64,000 bases of DNA, from assembly GCA_035532415.1 (NCBI GenBank), contig DATKRB010000009.1, positions 81,571-145,570 of the forward strand, written 5' to 3'. Positions within the stretch are counted from its first letter, which is position 1. Each line of letters opens with the position of its first letter. Of this stretch, positions 27,139 through 37,608 are shown piece after piece. The notes under the pieces are model-generated. The model was not told where the DNA came from. It worked only from the letters and a program-made list of their open reading frames with translations, and did no database searches. Position numbers and translations under genes: made by a program. The DNA comes from DATKRB01 sp035532415 (GTDB lineage: Bacteria > Actinomycetota > Acidimicrobiia > Acidimicrobiales > RAAP-2).

Positions 27139-27840
27139 ATGGTCGAGGTGAGGATCCCGACTCCTGGTGACCTTCCGGGCTACATGGCCACCCCGCCAGG
27201 CCAAGGCCCGTGGCCGGGGGTCATCGTCATCCACGACGCGATGGGCATGAGCCAGGACGTGAAGAACCAGGCCAACTGGCTGGCGGGCGAGGGTTACCTG
27301 GCGCTCGCACCCGACCTCCTCCACTGGGGCAGGAAGCTGACCTGCCTGCGCTCCATATTCCGGGACCTGAAGGCGCGGGAGGGAAGGGCCTTCGACGAGG
27401 TGGAGGCCGCGCGTGCCTGGCTGGCCACTCGGGACGACTGCACGGGCAAGATCGGGGTCATCGGCTATTGCATGGGTGGCGGGTTCGCCCTCCTCCTTGC
27501 CCCCGGCCACGGTTTTTCGGTGTCGAGCGTCAACTACGGCCCGATCCCCAAGGACGCCGACAGCTTCCTGACCGGAGCCTGCCCCATCGTCGGGAGCTTC
27601 GGCGGCAAGGACCGGACGCTGCGCGGCGCCGCCGACCGGCTCGAGCATGCCCTCGCGGCGGTAGGCGTCGACCACGACGTGAAGGAGTACCCCGATGCCG
27701 GCCACTCGTTCCTCAACGATCACGACAGCACCCTGTTCGCGGTGATGGGGAGCATCATCGGGGGTGGCTACCACGAGCCTTCCGCCCAGGACGCCCGCCG
27801 GCGCATCGTCTCGTTCTTCGACGCACACCTCGAGTCGTAG
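27139..27840 (+). CDS. Dienelactone hydrolase family protein
   Basis: Second DLH-family protein, 233 aa. Nucleophile Cys111 in VIGYCMGGGF, late His in YPDAGHSFLN and an Asp/Glu region at GSFGGKDRTL complete a DLH-type triad. The N-terminal half shows PGVIVIHDAMGMSQDVKNQA, typical of the family. A GAGGGGGAGCG ribosome-binding site precedes the ATG. It shares only general family features with the DLH protein near 15 kb, so they are not a recent duplication. Substrate unknown. Confidence 0.88.
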   Translation: MVEVRIPTPGDLPGYMATPPGQGPWPGVIVIHDAMGMSQDVKNQANWLAGEGYLALAPDLLHWGRKLTCLRSIFRDLKAREGRAFDEVEAARAWLATRDDCTGKIGVIGYCMGGGFALLLAPGHGFSVSSVNYGPIPKDADSFLTGACPIVGSFGGKDRTLRGAADRLEHALAAVGVDHDVKEYPDAGHSFLNDHDSTLFAVMGSIIGGGYHEPSAQDARRRIVSFFDAHLES

Positions 27841-27889
27841 GGGAGAACGGCGCGCTCCCCGACCCGACCGTCCCGACCCCGATCGCCGG

Positions 27890-29887
<1,998 letters not shown>

Positions 29888-29947
29888 GGTGCTTCCTTTC
29901 CCCGTGCTTTGGAGTCCTCCTGTGCCTTCCCGGGGCCGGCGCCCCGG

Positions 29948-30580
29948 TCAGCGCGGCGCCAGGGGAAGGGTGGGGAGCACCGTCTTCTTGAACGTCTCAT
30001 TCAACACCCCGGCGAACGAGGCATACCAGGCGGCTGCCGCGGTTGCCACGCCGGCCCAGCCACCGGCCTTGGTGATGTTGGGTTGGGTCTGAAAGGCACC
30101 GATGGTGAGCAGCACGAAGGTGACCGTCAGCAGGACGAAGACCGCCACGACGGCACCGGACACCCGGAACGAGGCGATCATCATGTAGGCGGTGAAGATG
30201 GTCCAACCGAGCAGGAACACGCCGACGGCGACCGGCAGGTCCCTCACCCTCACCCCGGGCAGCACGAACTTCACCAGCACGTAGTAGCCGATCCAGAATG
30301 CGCCGTACGAGCTGAAGGCCAGAGCCCCGAAGGTGTTCTTGCGCACGAACTCCCACATGCCCGCGAACAGCTGCGCGGCCCCCCCGTACACGAGGGCCAG
30401 TGCCAGGGCGGCGCTCGCTCCTGCGCCCCAGACGTTCGTATTGGCGATGCTGAGGGCGAACGTCGTCATGGCGAACGCTCCCAGACCGAGCGGAGCCGGG
30501 TCCGCCACGGAGTGGATCGCCGGAAGCCGGGTTGCGGCTCCCTCGAGTGGTTCGGACAGCCCCGATGTGCCGATGGACAT
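29948..30580 (-). CDS. Acetate uptake transporter (GPR1/FUN34/YaaH, SatP-like)
   Basis: Six-helix membrane protein of 210 aa. The family signature near the first helix is ADPAPLGLGAFAMTTF (NPAPLGL pattern), followed by YGGAAQLFAGMWEFVRKNTF and FSSYGAFWIGYY. SatP-type proteins carry acetate or succinate with protons. An AGGGGGT ribosome-binding site precedes the ATG. It is first in the acetate operon, and the MarR-like regulator is encoded divergently about 270 bp away. Confidence 0.9.
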   Translation of the reverse strand: MSIGTSGLSEPLEGAATRLPAIHSVADPAPLGLGAFAMTTFALSIANTNVWGAGASAALALALVYGGAAQLFAGMWEFVRKNTFGALAFSSYGAFWIGYYVLVKFVLPGVRVRDLPVAVGVFLLGWTIFTAYMMIASFRVSGAVVAVFVLLTVTFVLLTIGAFQTQPNITKAGGWAGVATAAAAWYASFAGVLNETFKKTVLPTLPLAPR

Positions 30581-30853
30581 GATCTACCCCCTAGTGGATC
30601 AGTACCGCTTCCCCAGTATCTTGCCTGAACAATCGAAGAGAAGCACGAAATTTCTCTCGGCGGCCGACATTTCGACCCCGATTGGCTGTTCGCCGTGCCT
30701 GGGAGCGGCCGTCCCCGCCGAGCACACGACGAGCCATTTCCGGCCGGGGGCGGGTACGGCGGGCCGGCATGCAAGACTTTGGGTGGCCCTGGTGAGGGTC
30801 GAGCCGGTCTGGAAGACCAGGTCGTAGTACGAGGTATACAGCGGGACCGCATC

Positions 30854-31333
30854 GTGGAACGAGCATCACTCGGATCGGAGGACTACCGGCGCCTGCTCGC
30901 CTTCCGGACTGGTCTTCGCCGGTTCCTCCACTGGAGCGAGGAACAGGCCCGGGCGGTGGGGCTCGCTCCGAGCCAGCACCAGCTCCTTCTGGCCATCCGC
31001 GGGCACGAGGACCCCCGGGGGCCGACGATCGGCGACGTGGCGGGCTATCTCCTCCTCCGACACCACAGCGCGGTCGAGCTCGCCCAGCGCGCCGAGGCGC
31101 TGGGGCTCTTGACCCGCCGGACCGACCCGTCGGACCGCCGGGTGGTGCGCTTGGCGCTCACCCGCAAGGGAACGACGACCCTCAACCGGCTGTCCGCCCG
31201 CCACATCGAGGAGCTGGCACGCGTGGCCGACGATCGCCGGCCCCTGTGGGATGGGCTCGACCCCGTCGCGCCGCCCGAGGCCCCGTCCGAGGCCCTTCCC
31301 CCAACGGCAACCGTCCGGCGGGGATCCGGTTAG
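30854..31333 (+). CDS. MarR-family transcriptional regulator
   Basis: Winged-helix regulator of 159 aa with the MarR layout: LAPSQHQLLLAIRGHEDPRG, the recognition part TIGDVAGYLLLRHHSAVELA, and the wing RTDPSDRRVVRLALTRKG. I chose the GTG at 30854 (VERASLGSEDYRRLL) since it starts the first dimerisation helix; the frame stays open 53 codons further upstream with a less protein-like composition. It is divergent from the acetate operon and may control it, which is inference from position. Its end overlaps the convergent PAC2 gene by four bases. Confidence 0.78.
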   Translation: MERASLGSEDYRRLLAFRTGLRRFLHWSEEQARAVGLAPSQHQLLLAIRGHEDPRGPTIGDVAGYLLLRHHSAVELAQRAEALGLLTRRTDPSDRRVVRLALTRKGTTTLNRLSARHIEELARVADDRRPLWDGLDPVAPPEAPSEALPPTATVRRGSG

Positions 31334-32196
31334 GACGGACCGTCCTGTTCGCGCAGGAACCGCTCCAGCTCGGCGGCCAGCGCATCTCCCGAGGGCAGGT
31401 TGTCGAGCTCGACGGAGAGCTCGTTCTCGTCTGCACGCCCTTCGAGCTGCAGCACGTAGCCCGCAATGTCGTCGTCGGCGGCGACGACCTCGCTCACCTG
31501 GCGCTCGTACGCCGCCGAGGCGATCTCGAGGTCGGTGGTGGGCACGTGGGTGGCCAGCAGGTCACAGACTCGCTCGACGATGGCCAGCGTCGCTTTGGGC
31601 GACGGTGTGCTCGGGATGTAGTGAGGCACTTGCGCCATGAGCGAGGCGACCGGGATGTCCGCCTGGGCGAAGGCATCCTGCAGAACCCCGACGATGCCCG
31701 TGGGGCCCTGGTATTGCGGTCGTCGCAATCCGAGGCGGTCCGCCATGCGGGGATCGGCCGTCGAACCTCGGACCGGGACGGTCCGCGTATGGGCCACATC
31801 GGCCAGCATGGCGCCCAACGTGAAGACCGATCGGACACCGAGCTCCGTCGCGACGTCGGTCACGCATCGGCAGAATGCCCGCCACCGCAAGTGGGGCTCC
31901 GTCCCGATCAGCAGGATGACATCGTGAGGCCCCGGGAGCGACGCCGCCAGGAAGCGGTTGAGCGGCCACACGATCTCGCGGGTGAGGTCGTCGCGGAGCC
32001 GCACCTGCGGGCGGACGCCCGTGAAATCGTAAAATTCCTCCGCCTCGATGTTCGCGAACGGGTGTGCACCCCATCTTTCCGCCAGGTAGGCGGCGGCGCC
32101 CGACGCAGCCGATCCCGCGTCCGTCCACCCTTCGAACGCAGCGAGCATGACCGGCTCGCGGAGCCGGGGCCTGCTCAGCCAATCGAGCATGTCCAT
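31330..32196 (-). CDS. PAC2-family (proteasome assembly chaperone-like) protein
   Basis: Protein of 288 aa with the PAC2 fold. Diagnostic stretches are PVMLAAFEGWTDAGSAASGA near the N terminus, YDFTGVRPQVRLRDDLTREI, VILLIGTEPHLRWRAF and VASLMAQVPHYIPSTPSPKA. Actinobacterial PAC2 proteins are common; some are encoded near proteasome genes, but no proteasome gene is seen here, so a chaperone role is only by homology. The ATG at 32196 precedes the first strand; a second ATG two codons later is possible. It is divergent from the MFS exporter gene. Confidence 0.85.
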   Translation of the reverse strand: MDMLDWLSRPRLREPVMLAAFEGWTDAGSAASGAAAYLAERWGAHPFANIEAEEFYDFTGVRPQVRLRDDLTREIVWPLNRFLAASLPGPHDVILLIGTEPHLRWRAFCRCVTDVATELGVRSVFTLGAMLADVAHTRTVPVRGSTADPRMADRLGLRRPQYQGPTGIVGVLQDAFAQADIPVASLMAQVPHYIPSTPSPKATLAIVERVCDLLATHVPTTDLEIASAAYERQVSEVVAADDDIAGYVLQLEGRADENELSVELDNLPSGDALAAELERFLREQDGPS

Positions 32197-32339
32197 CTGG
32201 TCAACGCTACCCCCACCGGGCTCGACGCCGTTCAGTCCCCGGTCGGGTGGGCCGGTCGGGGAATTAGGATCTCCCCGGCCTGATGCCTGGGCGGACATGA
32301 CAATCGGCGCGTGCCGGTGGAAGGTGGTCGGGAGACACG

Positions 32340-33926
32340 GTGGCTGTGAACCAGGCCGAACAGCTGGGGCGATCGGGCGGGGAGCCGCTCGCCAGCGCAC
32401 GCGCCAATCCCACGTGGACGCTGGTGACGGTGGCGCTCGGCGTCGTGATGGTGGGGCTCGACGCGACCGTCGTCGCCATCGCGAACCCCTTCATCGCCTC
32501 GAGCCTGCACGCTTCCCTGGCCGACCTTCAGTGGATAACCAATTCCTACCTGCTCGTCCTGGCCGTGCTGCTCATCGTCGGGGGTCGCCTGGGCGACCGC
32601 TACGGGAGGCGGATCGTCTTCCTCATCGGTGTGGTCGGGTTCGCCGCGGCATCGGTCGGCGTCGGGATCATCGGGTCCATAACCGGCGTCATCGTAATGC
32701 GGGGCCTTCAGGGGGCGTTCGGAGCCCTCCTGATGCCGAACACACTGGCGCTGCTCCGCGTCGCCTACCCCGAGGAACGCCTGAACCGGGCCATCGGCAT
32801 CTGGAGCTCCACCTCCGCCCTGGCCATCGCCGGCGCTCCGATCCTGGGGGGCCTGCTGGTCGAGCGTGTCTCGTGGCAGAGCGTCTTCTACCTGAACGTC
32901 CCGATTGCCGTGCTGACCGTCGCGATCGGCGTCGCCGTCCTTCCCGAAAGCCGTGAGGCGGTGCGCCAGCGGATGGACCTCGCCGGCGTGGCGATCCTCG
33001 CCTCCTCCCTGTTCGCCCTGGTCGTCGGGGTCGTGGAGGCGCAGTCGTGGGGCTGGGGGAGCTCCCGGGTGCTCGGCCTGATCCTCGCCGGCGCCGTCCT
33101 CCTCGTCGTGTTCACCCTCGTGGAGCTGCGGACGAGCTCACCCCTGGTCCCCCCGAGGCTCTTCCGGATCCGATCGGTCTCGCTCGGGGTCGTCACCGTC
33201 ATCCTGAGCTTCTTCGCCCTCTTCGCCGTGCTGTTCTTCGTCAGCCTGTACCTCCAGAACGTCCACGGGTTCGACCCGATCGCCGCGGCGGTCAGGACGC
33301 TCCCGCTCACGCTCCTGTTCGCGGCGACCAGCCTGGTCGCCGCCAGGCTCACGACTCGGTTGGGCGCCGGTCCGGTGATCAGCACCGGCCTGCTGTGCGT
33401 CTCGCTCGCGCTCTTCGGGTTGACCTTCCTCGAGCCCGGATCGGGCTATGTGCAGCTGTGGCCGTCGCTGTGCGGGTTGGGGATCGGCCTCGGACTGGTG
33501 GTCGTCGCTTCGGCCGAAGCGATCATCGGCAACGTCCCGATCGACGACTCGGGGCTCGCCGGCGGGATCCAGGCGACGGCCGTGCAATTCGGTGGCGTGC
33601 TCGGTGCCTCGGTCCTCGGCGCGATCGTCGCGGGCCGCGCCGCGTCCGTTCTCCCGGCGAAGCTCAGCGCCCTCGGCATCCATCCGGGAGACGCCCGCCA
33701 CCTTCTGGCCAATGCGGCCCTCGTCTCACAGGGGCTCTCGGCGGCCGGCGGGAACACCCCACCCCGCCTGCATGCGGCGATCACCGCCGGAAGTCACGCC
33801 GCGTTCATGTCGGGGCTTCATCTGGCCCTGGCGATCGGTGGCGTGGTCGCCTTCGCCGGGGCCGTCGCCGGGCTGTTCATCAGGAGGGCCGGTCCCGGAT
33901 CCCCTGTCGCCCCCGTCCACCTCTGA
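32340..33926 (+). CDS. MFS drug exporter, DHA2 (14-helix) family
   Basis: Proton-driven exporter of 528 aa with 14 predicted helices. Motifs of the DHA2/EmrB-QacA group are GLDATVVAIANPFIASSL in helix 1, LQWITNSYLLVLAVLLIVGG, GDRYGRRIVFLIG (motif A) and ALAIAGAPILGGLLVERVSW (motif C, antiporter). Start is GTG at 32340. Substrates of such pumps range from antibiotics to dyes and cannot be told here. No regulator gene is adjacent on this strand. Confidence 0.9.
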   Translation: MAVNQAEQLGRSGGEPLASARANPTWTLVTVALGVVMVGLDATVVAIANPFIASSLHASLADLQWITNSYLLVLAVLLIVGGRLGDRYGRRIVFLIGVVGFAAASVGVGIIGSITGVIVMRGLQGAFGALLMPNTLALLRVAYPEERLNRAIGIWSSTSALAIAGAPILGGLLVERVSWQSVFYLNVPIAVLTVAIGVAVLPESREAVRQRMDLAGVAILASSLFALVVGVVEAQSWGWGSSRVLGLILAGAVLLVVFTLVELRTSSPLVPPRLFRIRSVSLGVVTVILSFFALFAVLFFVSLYLQNVHGFDPIAAAVRTLPLTLLFAATSLVAARLTTRLGAGPVISTGLLCVSLALFGLTFLEPGSGYVQLWPSLCGLGIGLGLVVVASAEAIIGNVPIDDSGLAGGIQATAVQFGGVLGASVLGAIVAGRAASVLPAKLSALGIHPGDARHLLANAALVSQGLSAAGGNTPPRLHAAITAGSHAAFMSGLHLALAIGGVVAFAGAVAGLFIRRAGPGSPVAPVHL

Positions 33927-34015
33927 CCGGCCTCACGCGGTGGTGACCGGCCTCACCGAGCGGTGGCGATATCGTCACCGCAGGTCAGAGGCAGGATCTC
34001 CCCCTTGGCGCCGGG

Positions 34016-34207
34016 CTACAACCCGAGCTGCGTGAGGTAGCCGGCCACCCAGGGGGACGCGGCCGCCAGAGCGAGATCGGCCGCCGGGCGGAGCGGCCGG
34101 GGAATCCGCCGCACCAGCACGAAGGCGGTGGTCCCGAAGACGAGGGTGGTGACGAACTTGGCCTTCGTGCTCGGTTGGACCTTCTGCGGCAGGGAGAGTT
34201 GCGCCAT
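34016..34207 (-). CDS. Small hypothetical membrane-associated protein
   Basis: A 63-aa protein with a short basic N terminus, a hydrophobic helix at about residues 18-33 (FVTTLVFGTTAFVLVRR) and a second amphipathic helix (ALAAASPWVAGYLTQLGL). I do not recognise it. Composition and helix placement look protein-like, but the ribosome-binding site is weak. It stands alone between the MFS gene and the next plus-strand gene. Confidence 0.5.
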   Translation of the reverse strand: MAQLSLPQKVQPSTKAKFVTTLVFGTTAFVLVRRIPRPLRPAADLALAAASPWVAGYLTQLGL

Positions 34208-34532
34208 GCGGCCAGCCTACCGAGGGCGAACCCGGCTGCGGCAACAGGGCCCCGGTGCCGATCGAGGCTGACGTTATCGTTAACGTTGCAATCTGCGTCG
34301 CCCGGTCCTATCATCGGACCAGTTCCCGTGCGGCGACTCAGGGGTTGGGTCCCCCCCACTCCCTTGGGCGCCGACCGGGGCGACGGGAGCCCCACCGGCC
34401 TTGGCCAGGTGGGGTTTCTCGCGCCGGGTACCTTGGGCACCCGGGCACGGCACGGGCCCTCCACGCCGGAGAATCCCGGCGTTCCCGGAGCCGGCGCACC
34501 TCTGCGCCCATGGTCCGAGTGGGGTTGCCGGG
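34208..34532. other. Intergenic region between divergent small genes
   Basis: No credible gene. It holds an AT-richer stretch with the 8-bp palindrome CGTTAACG at 34278-34285 inside ACGTTATCGTTAACGTTGC, which could be an operator, then GC-rich sequence with C-runs. No known RNA motif was recognised. Confidence 0.4.
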
Positions 34533-34952
34533 GTGAGTACGCTCACCTCCGTGGCGAGCTTCGTGGTCAAGTACCAGGGTTGGGTGAGGAAGCCGGATGA
34601 GCCGACCGTGCTCTTCCGGCTGTCGATCGAGCGGGAGGGACAGCCGTTTCAACTGGCGTCGGTGCCGGTCGACGACAAGGTCCTCGAGGCGGCCGAGCTC
34701 GAACCGCCCGACGACCAGCTCGGCACGGCGCTGGTGCTCGAGGTCGCCCGCGACATCGAGCGGGCGGTCGCGGACGGGTCCATCCCGTTGGCCGACCCGA
34801 CCGAGGAGTTCGTGATCGCGCCGGTCCCCGCCGCCCGGGTCCGCGAGATCATCGCGGCGGACGACACGCCGGTCGTGCACGCGGGCGGCTCGGTCTTCTC
34901 CTTCGACCCCGCGGCGGGCGGCTCCACGGCACCGGAGGCCCCACCGGGCTGA
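34533..34952 (+). CDS. Conserved-looking hypothetical protein
   Basis: Protein of 139 aa, acidic and probably cytoplasmic. It reads as alternating strands and helices: SFVVKYQGWVRKPDEPTVLF, EGQPFQLASVPVDDKVLEAA, GTALVLEVARDIERAVADGS and FVIAPVPAARVREIIAADDT. I do not recognise a family. I chose the GTG at 34533; a GTG six codons later is an alternative. The C-terminal 25 residues are low-complexity Gly/Ala/Pro. It is convergent with the heme-oxygenase-fold gene, 28 bp apart. Confidence 0.55.
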   Translation: MSTLTSVASFVVKYQGWVRKPDEPTVLFRLSIEREGQPFQLASVPVDDKVLEAAELEPPDDQLGTALVLEVARDIERAVADGSIPLADPTEEFVIAPVPAARVREIIAADDTPVVHAGGSVFSFDPAAGGSTAPEAPPG

Positions 34953-34980
34953 CCACGATGAGACCGGTTCGAGACCCGTC

Positions 34981-35631
34981 TCAGCTCCGTACGGCTGCCG
35001 CGTCCTCGCGCTCGGAGAGGAAGTCCCACCAGGCTTCGGCGGCCGCTGTCGCGGGTTCGCTCACCGCCCCGTCCCCCCGCGCCAGGTCGGCGAGCGCCTG
35101 GGTCGTCCATTCGGCGTGCGAACCGTCGACCTCGGCGTGCACGTCCCAGAAGCGGGTGCCGCTGGGATCGATCCCGTAGTGAGTCCGGAGCCCGTCGCCC
35201 TTGCTCCTCGCGATCCCGCTCGACTGCACCTCGTACGCGGCCAGCGCCGCGAGGGCGGGAACCGGGCCCCGGGTGGCCGACGAGCGGTAGCAGTCCACCA
35301 GCGCCCTGGTCGCCGAGGTCGGCTCGGTGACCGAAGGTGAGCCGACGGCTGCGGCGAAGTCATCGAAGAGGGCGAGATGCGGCACGGGTCCGCGCTCGTC
35401 GCCCAGATTGGCCTCCACCAGTCGCCGGGCTCGGCCATCGGGGAGCGCGGCGGCCACCTGCTCGAGCACCTCGGGCAGCGCTGTCTCGAAATGCCGGTAC
35501 TGGCCGGCGTAGGCGGCCAGCTCCCCAGGGGCAAGTTCACCGGCCTCCCAGCGGCGGTAGAAGGGATGAGCGAGCAGCCGGCGGTCCGTCAACACCGACT
35601 CCAGCAGGTCTTCGACGTGGGCTCTGAGCAT
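34981..35631 (-). CDS. Heme-oxygenase-fold diiron protein (CADD/PqqC/TenA-like)
   Basis: All-helical protein of 216 aa. HPFYRRWEAGELAPGELAAY, then YRHFETALPEVLEQVAAALP, LVEANLGDERGPVPHLALFD, and AALAAYEVQSSGIARSKGDG with HAEVDGSHAEWTTQAL, follow the pattern of CADD-like and related HO-like diiron oxidase/oxygenase (HDO) proteins. Glu and His residues in these helices would bind two iron atoms. Known members make para-aminobenzoate from a Tyr side chain or oxidise small substrates; the role here is open. The start at 35631 sits directly before the first helix. It is divergent from cydD. Confidence 0.75.
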   Translation of the reverse strand: MLRAHVEDLLESVLTDRRLLAHPFYRRWEAGELAPGELAAYAGQYRHFETALPEVLEQVAAALPDGRARRLVEANLGDERGPVPHLALFDDFAAAVGSPSVTEPTSATRALVDCYRSSATRGPVPALAALAAYEVQSSGIARSKGDGLRTHYGIDPSGTRFWDVHAEVDGSHAEWTTQALADLARGDGAVSEPATAAAEAWWDFLSEREDAAAVRS

Positions 35632-35778
35632 GGTGCATTGTACGCCGGGGCCCTCCCCCGGGGCGGTGGCGGCCACGATGCTGGCTAACGTTGGCCCGAT
35701 GCCGACCACCCTGATCTCCGGCGCGGTGCGGAACCCCCCGGACCGGCGGGGAGATCCCGGGGGAACCCGCTGAGTCGG

Positions 35779-37608
35779 GTGTCCACGGGCGAGCGTCCTC
35801 GTCGCTCGGTGACGGGCGGGCTGATCGACCGGCGGTTGGCAACGCGGGCGTCGACCGCGCGCCGAAGCCTGCTGGCCTCGGCCGGGGCCGGCTCGGCCGG
35901 CGCGGCGTTGATCGTCGTGCAGGCGGTCCTCCTGGCATCGGTGATCGACCGCGCCCTCCTGCACGGGGCGTCGGTCCCGGACCTCGTTCCCCAGTTCATC
36001 GGGCTCGGCCTCACGGTCGTCGGGCGCGCCCTGTGCCTGTGGTTCGCCGAGCTGGTGGCCCAGCGCACCGCTGTCAGCGTCACCCGGACGTTGCGGTATC
36101 AGCTCCTCCGGCACTCGCTCGATCTCGGCCCCGTCTGGCTCGCCGGCGAGCGCGCCGGGGAGCTCTCCCTGACGGCCACGAGGGGCGTGGAGGCGCTGGG
36201 TGCCTATTTCGGCCGATACCTCCCGCAAGCGATACTGGCGGGGATCGCCCCGATCGGTATCCTCGTCTGGGTCGGCGTTGAGGACTGGGTGTCGGGCCTC
36301 GTGCTGCTCGGCATGGTGGCCCTGGTTCCCGTGGCCATGATCGTCTTCGGCCGTGAGGCCACCAGGAGGGCGGGCAGCCAATGGCACCGGCTCTCGTCGC
36401 TCTCCGCCCGTTATCTCGAGCTGATCCAGGGGCTGCCGACGCTGCGGGCCGCCGGGAGGGCCGCCCTCGGTCGGCGCGAGGTCGCGGCCAGCACCGAGGG
36501 GCTCCGCCGGACCACCATGGGCACGTTGCGGGTGGCCTTCCTCTCTGCCCTGGCCATGGAGCTGATCTCGGGGCTGGGGGTGGGGCTCGTGGCCATGCTG
36601 CTCGGGCTGCGGCTGCTGAACGGTTCCCTCGGTCTCGGCACGGCCCTGGCCGTGCTCCTCGTGGCCCCCGAGGTGTTCGTCCCGCTGCGCCGGGCCGGCG
36701 CCGAGTTCCACGCCAGCACCGAAGGTCAGGCGGCGGCGGCTCGCATCTGGGAGGTCCTCGACCAGCGAGCCGGCGGTCCGGCCGAAGGCGAAGCAGGTGG
36801 CGACGGGCCGCGCCCCGGGGGGCGCGCGGCCCGCGAGGCGGTGATCGCCGGTGGGGGCCAGGGACCACAGGGCCGGGTGAGGGCGGCCCCGGACCCCTCG
36901 TCGGTCCCCATCCGGCTCGACGAGGTCGTGTTCTCCTATCCGGACCGGTCGACCCCCGTGTTCGAGCCGGTCGACCTGGTGGTCGAGCCCGGCGAGCACG
37001 TGGCGTTGGCGGGGCCGTCGGGATCGGGGAAGTCGACGCTCATCGCCGCCCTCCTCGGGTTCGTCGTGCCCACCGCGGGAAGGATCCTCGTCGGCGACGT
37101 CGACCTGGCCCGGATCGACACCGACGGCTGGCGCCACCGCATCACGTGGGTCCCCCAGCAACCCCACGTGTTCCGGGGCACCCTCCTCGAGAACCTCCGT
37201 TTCGGTCGTCCCGACGCCCCGGTCGAGTCGATCGACCGGGCCGTCACCCTGGCCGGGATGGCAACGCTCGTGAGCCGGCTGCCCAGGGGGCTCGACACGG
37301 TCCTCGGCGAGGGTGGCCTCACGCTGAGCGCAGGCGAACGGCAACGAGTGGCCATCGCGCGCGCGGTGGTCCGGGACGCGCCGCTGGTGCTGCTCGACGA
37401 GCCGGCCGCCCACCTCGACGCGGCTGCCGTCGACGAGCTGCGCAGCGGGCTGGGCGAATGGGCCGAGGGCCGGACGGTGGTGACCGCAGCCCACCGGTCG
37501 GAGCTGGTCCGGATCGACCGGGTGGTCCCGATCGGTGGGTCTCCCGGGCTCCACCCGGCGCCGGTGAGACGAGTGCCCACCGGCCTGTCCGGCGGAGCGC
37601 CCGAGTGA
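35779..37608 (+). CDS. cydD: Thiol reductant ABC exporter, CydD subunit
   Basis: Half of the CydDC exporter, which moves glutathione or cysteine-type thiols out of the cytoplasm and is needed for cytochrome bd assembly. N-terminal six-helix membrane domain (about residues 28-320) and C-terminal ATPase with Walker A GPSGSGKST near 412, signature LSAGERQR near 516 and Walker B PLVLLDEPAAHLD. Between the domains lies a Gly/Pro/Ala-rich linker of about 40 residues, longer than usual. GTG start at 35779. Its stop overlaps the cydC start (GTGA). No cydAB oxidase genes are in the window. Confidence 0.9.
   Translation: MSTGERPRRSVTGGLIDRRLATRASTARRSLLASAGAGSAGAALIVVQAVLLASVIDRALLHGASVPDLVPQFIGLGLTVVGRALCLWFAELVAQRTAVSVTRTLRYQLLRHSLDLGPVWLAGERAGELSLTATRGVEALGAYFGRYLPQAILAGIAPIGILVWVGVEDWVSGLVLLGMVALVPVAMIVFGREATRRAGSQWHRLSSLSARYLELIQGLPTLRAAGRAALGRREVAASTEGLRRTTMGTLRVAFLSALAMELISGLGVGLVAMLLGLRLLNGSLGLGTALAVLLVAPEVFVPLRRAGAEFHASTEGQAAAARIWEVLDQRAGGPAEGEAGGDGPRPGGRAAREAVIAGGGQGPQGRVRAAPDPSSVPIRLDEVVFSYPDRSTPVFEPVDLVVEPGEHVALAGPSGSGKSTLIAALLGFVVPTAGRILVGDVDLARIDTDGWRHRITWVPQQPHVFRGTLLENLRFGRPDAPVESIDRAVTLAGMATLVSRLPRGLDTVLGEGGLTLSAGERQRVAIARAVVRDAPLVLLDEPAAHLDAAAVDELRSGLGEWAEGRTVVTAAHRSELVRIDRVVPIGGSPGLHPAPVRRVPTGLSGGAPE

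Noticed and set aside
34981..37554. 857-codon minus-strand frame over cydD
   Set aside because: Only its last 216 codons (34981-35631) make a real protein; the rest is antisense to cydD and low-complexity.
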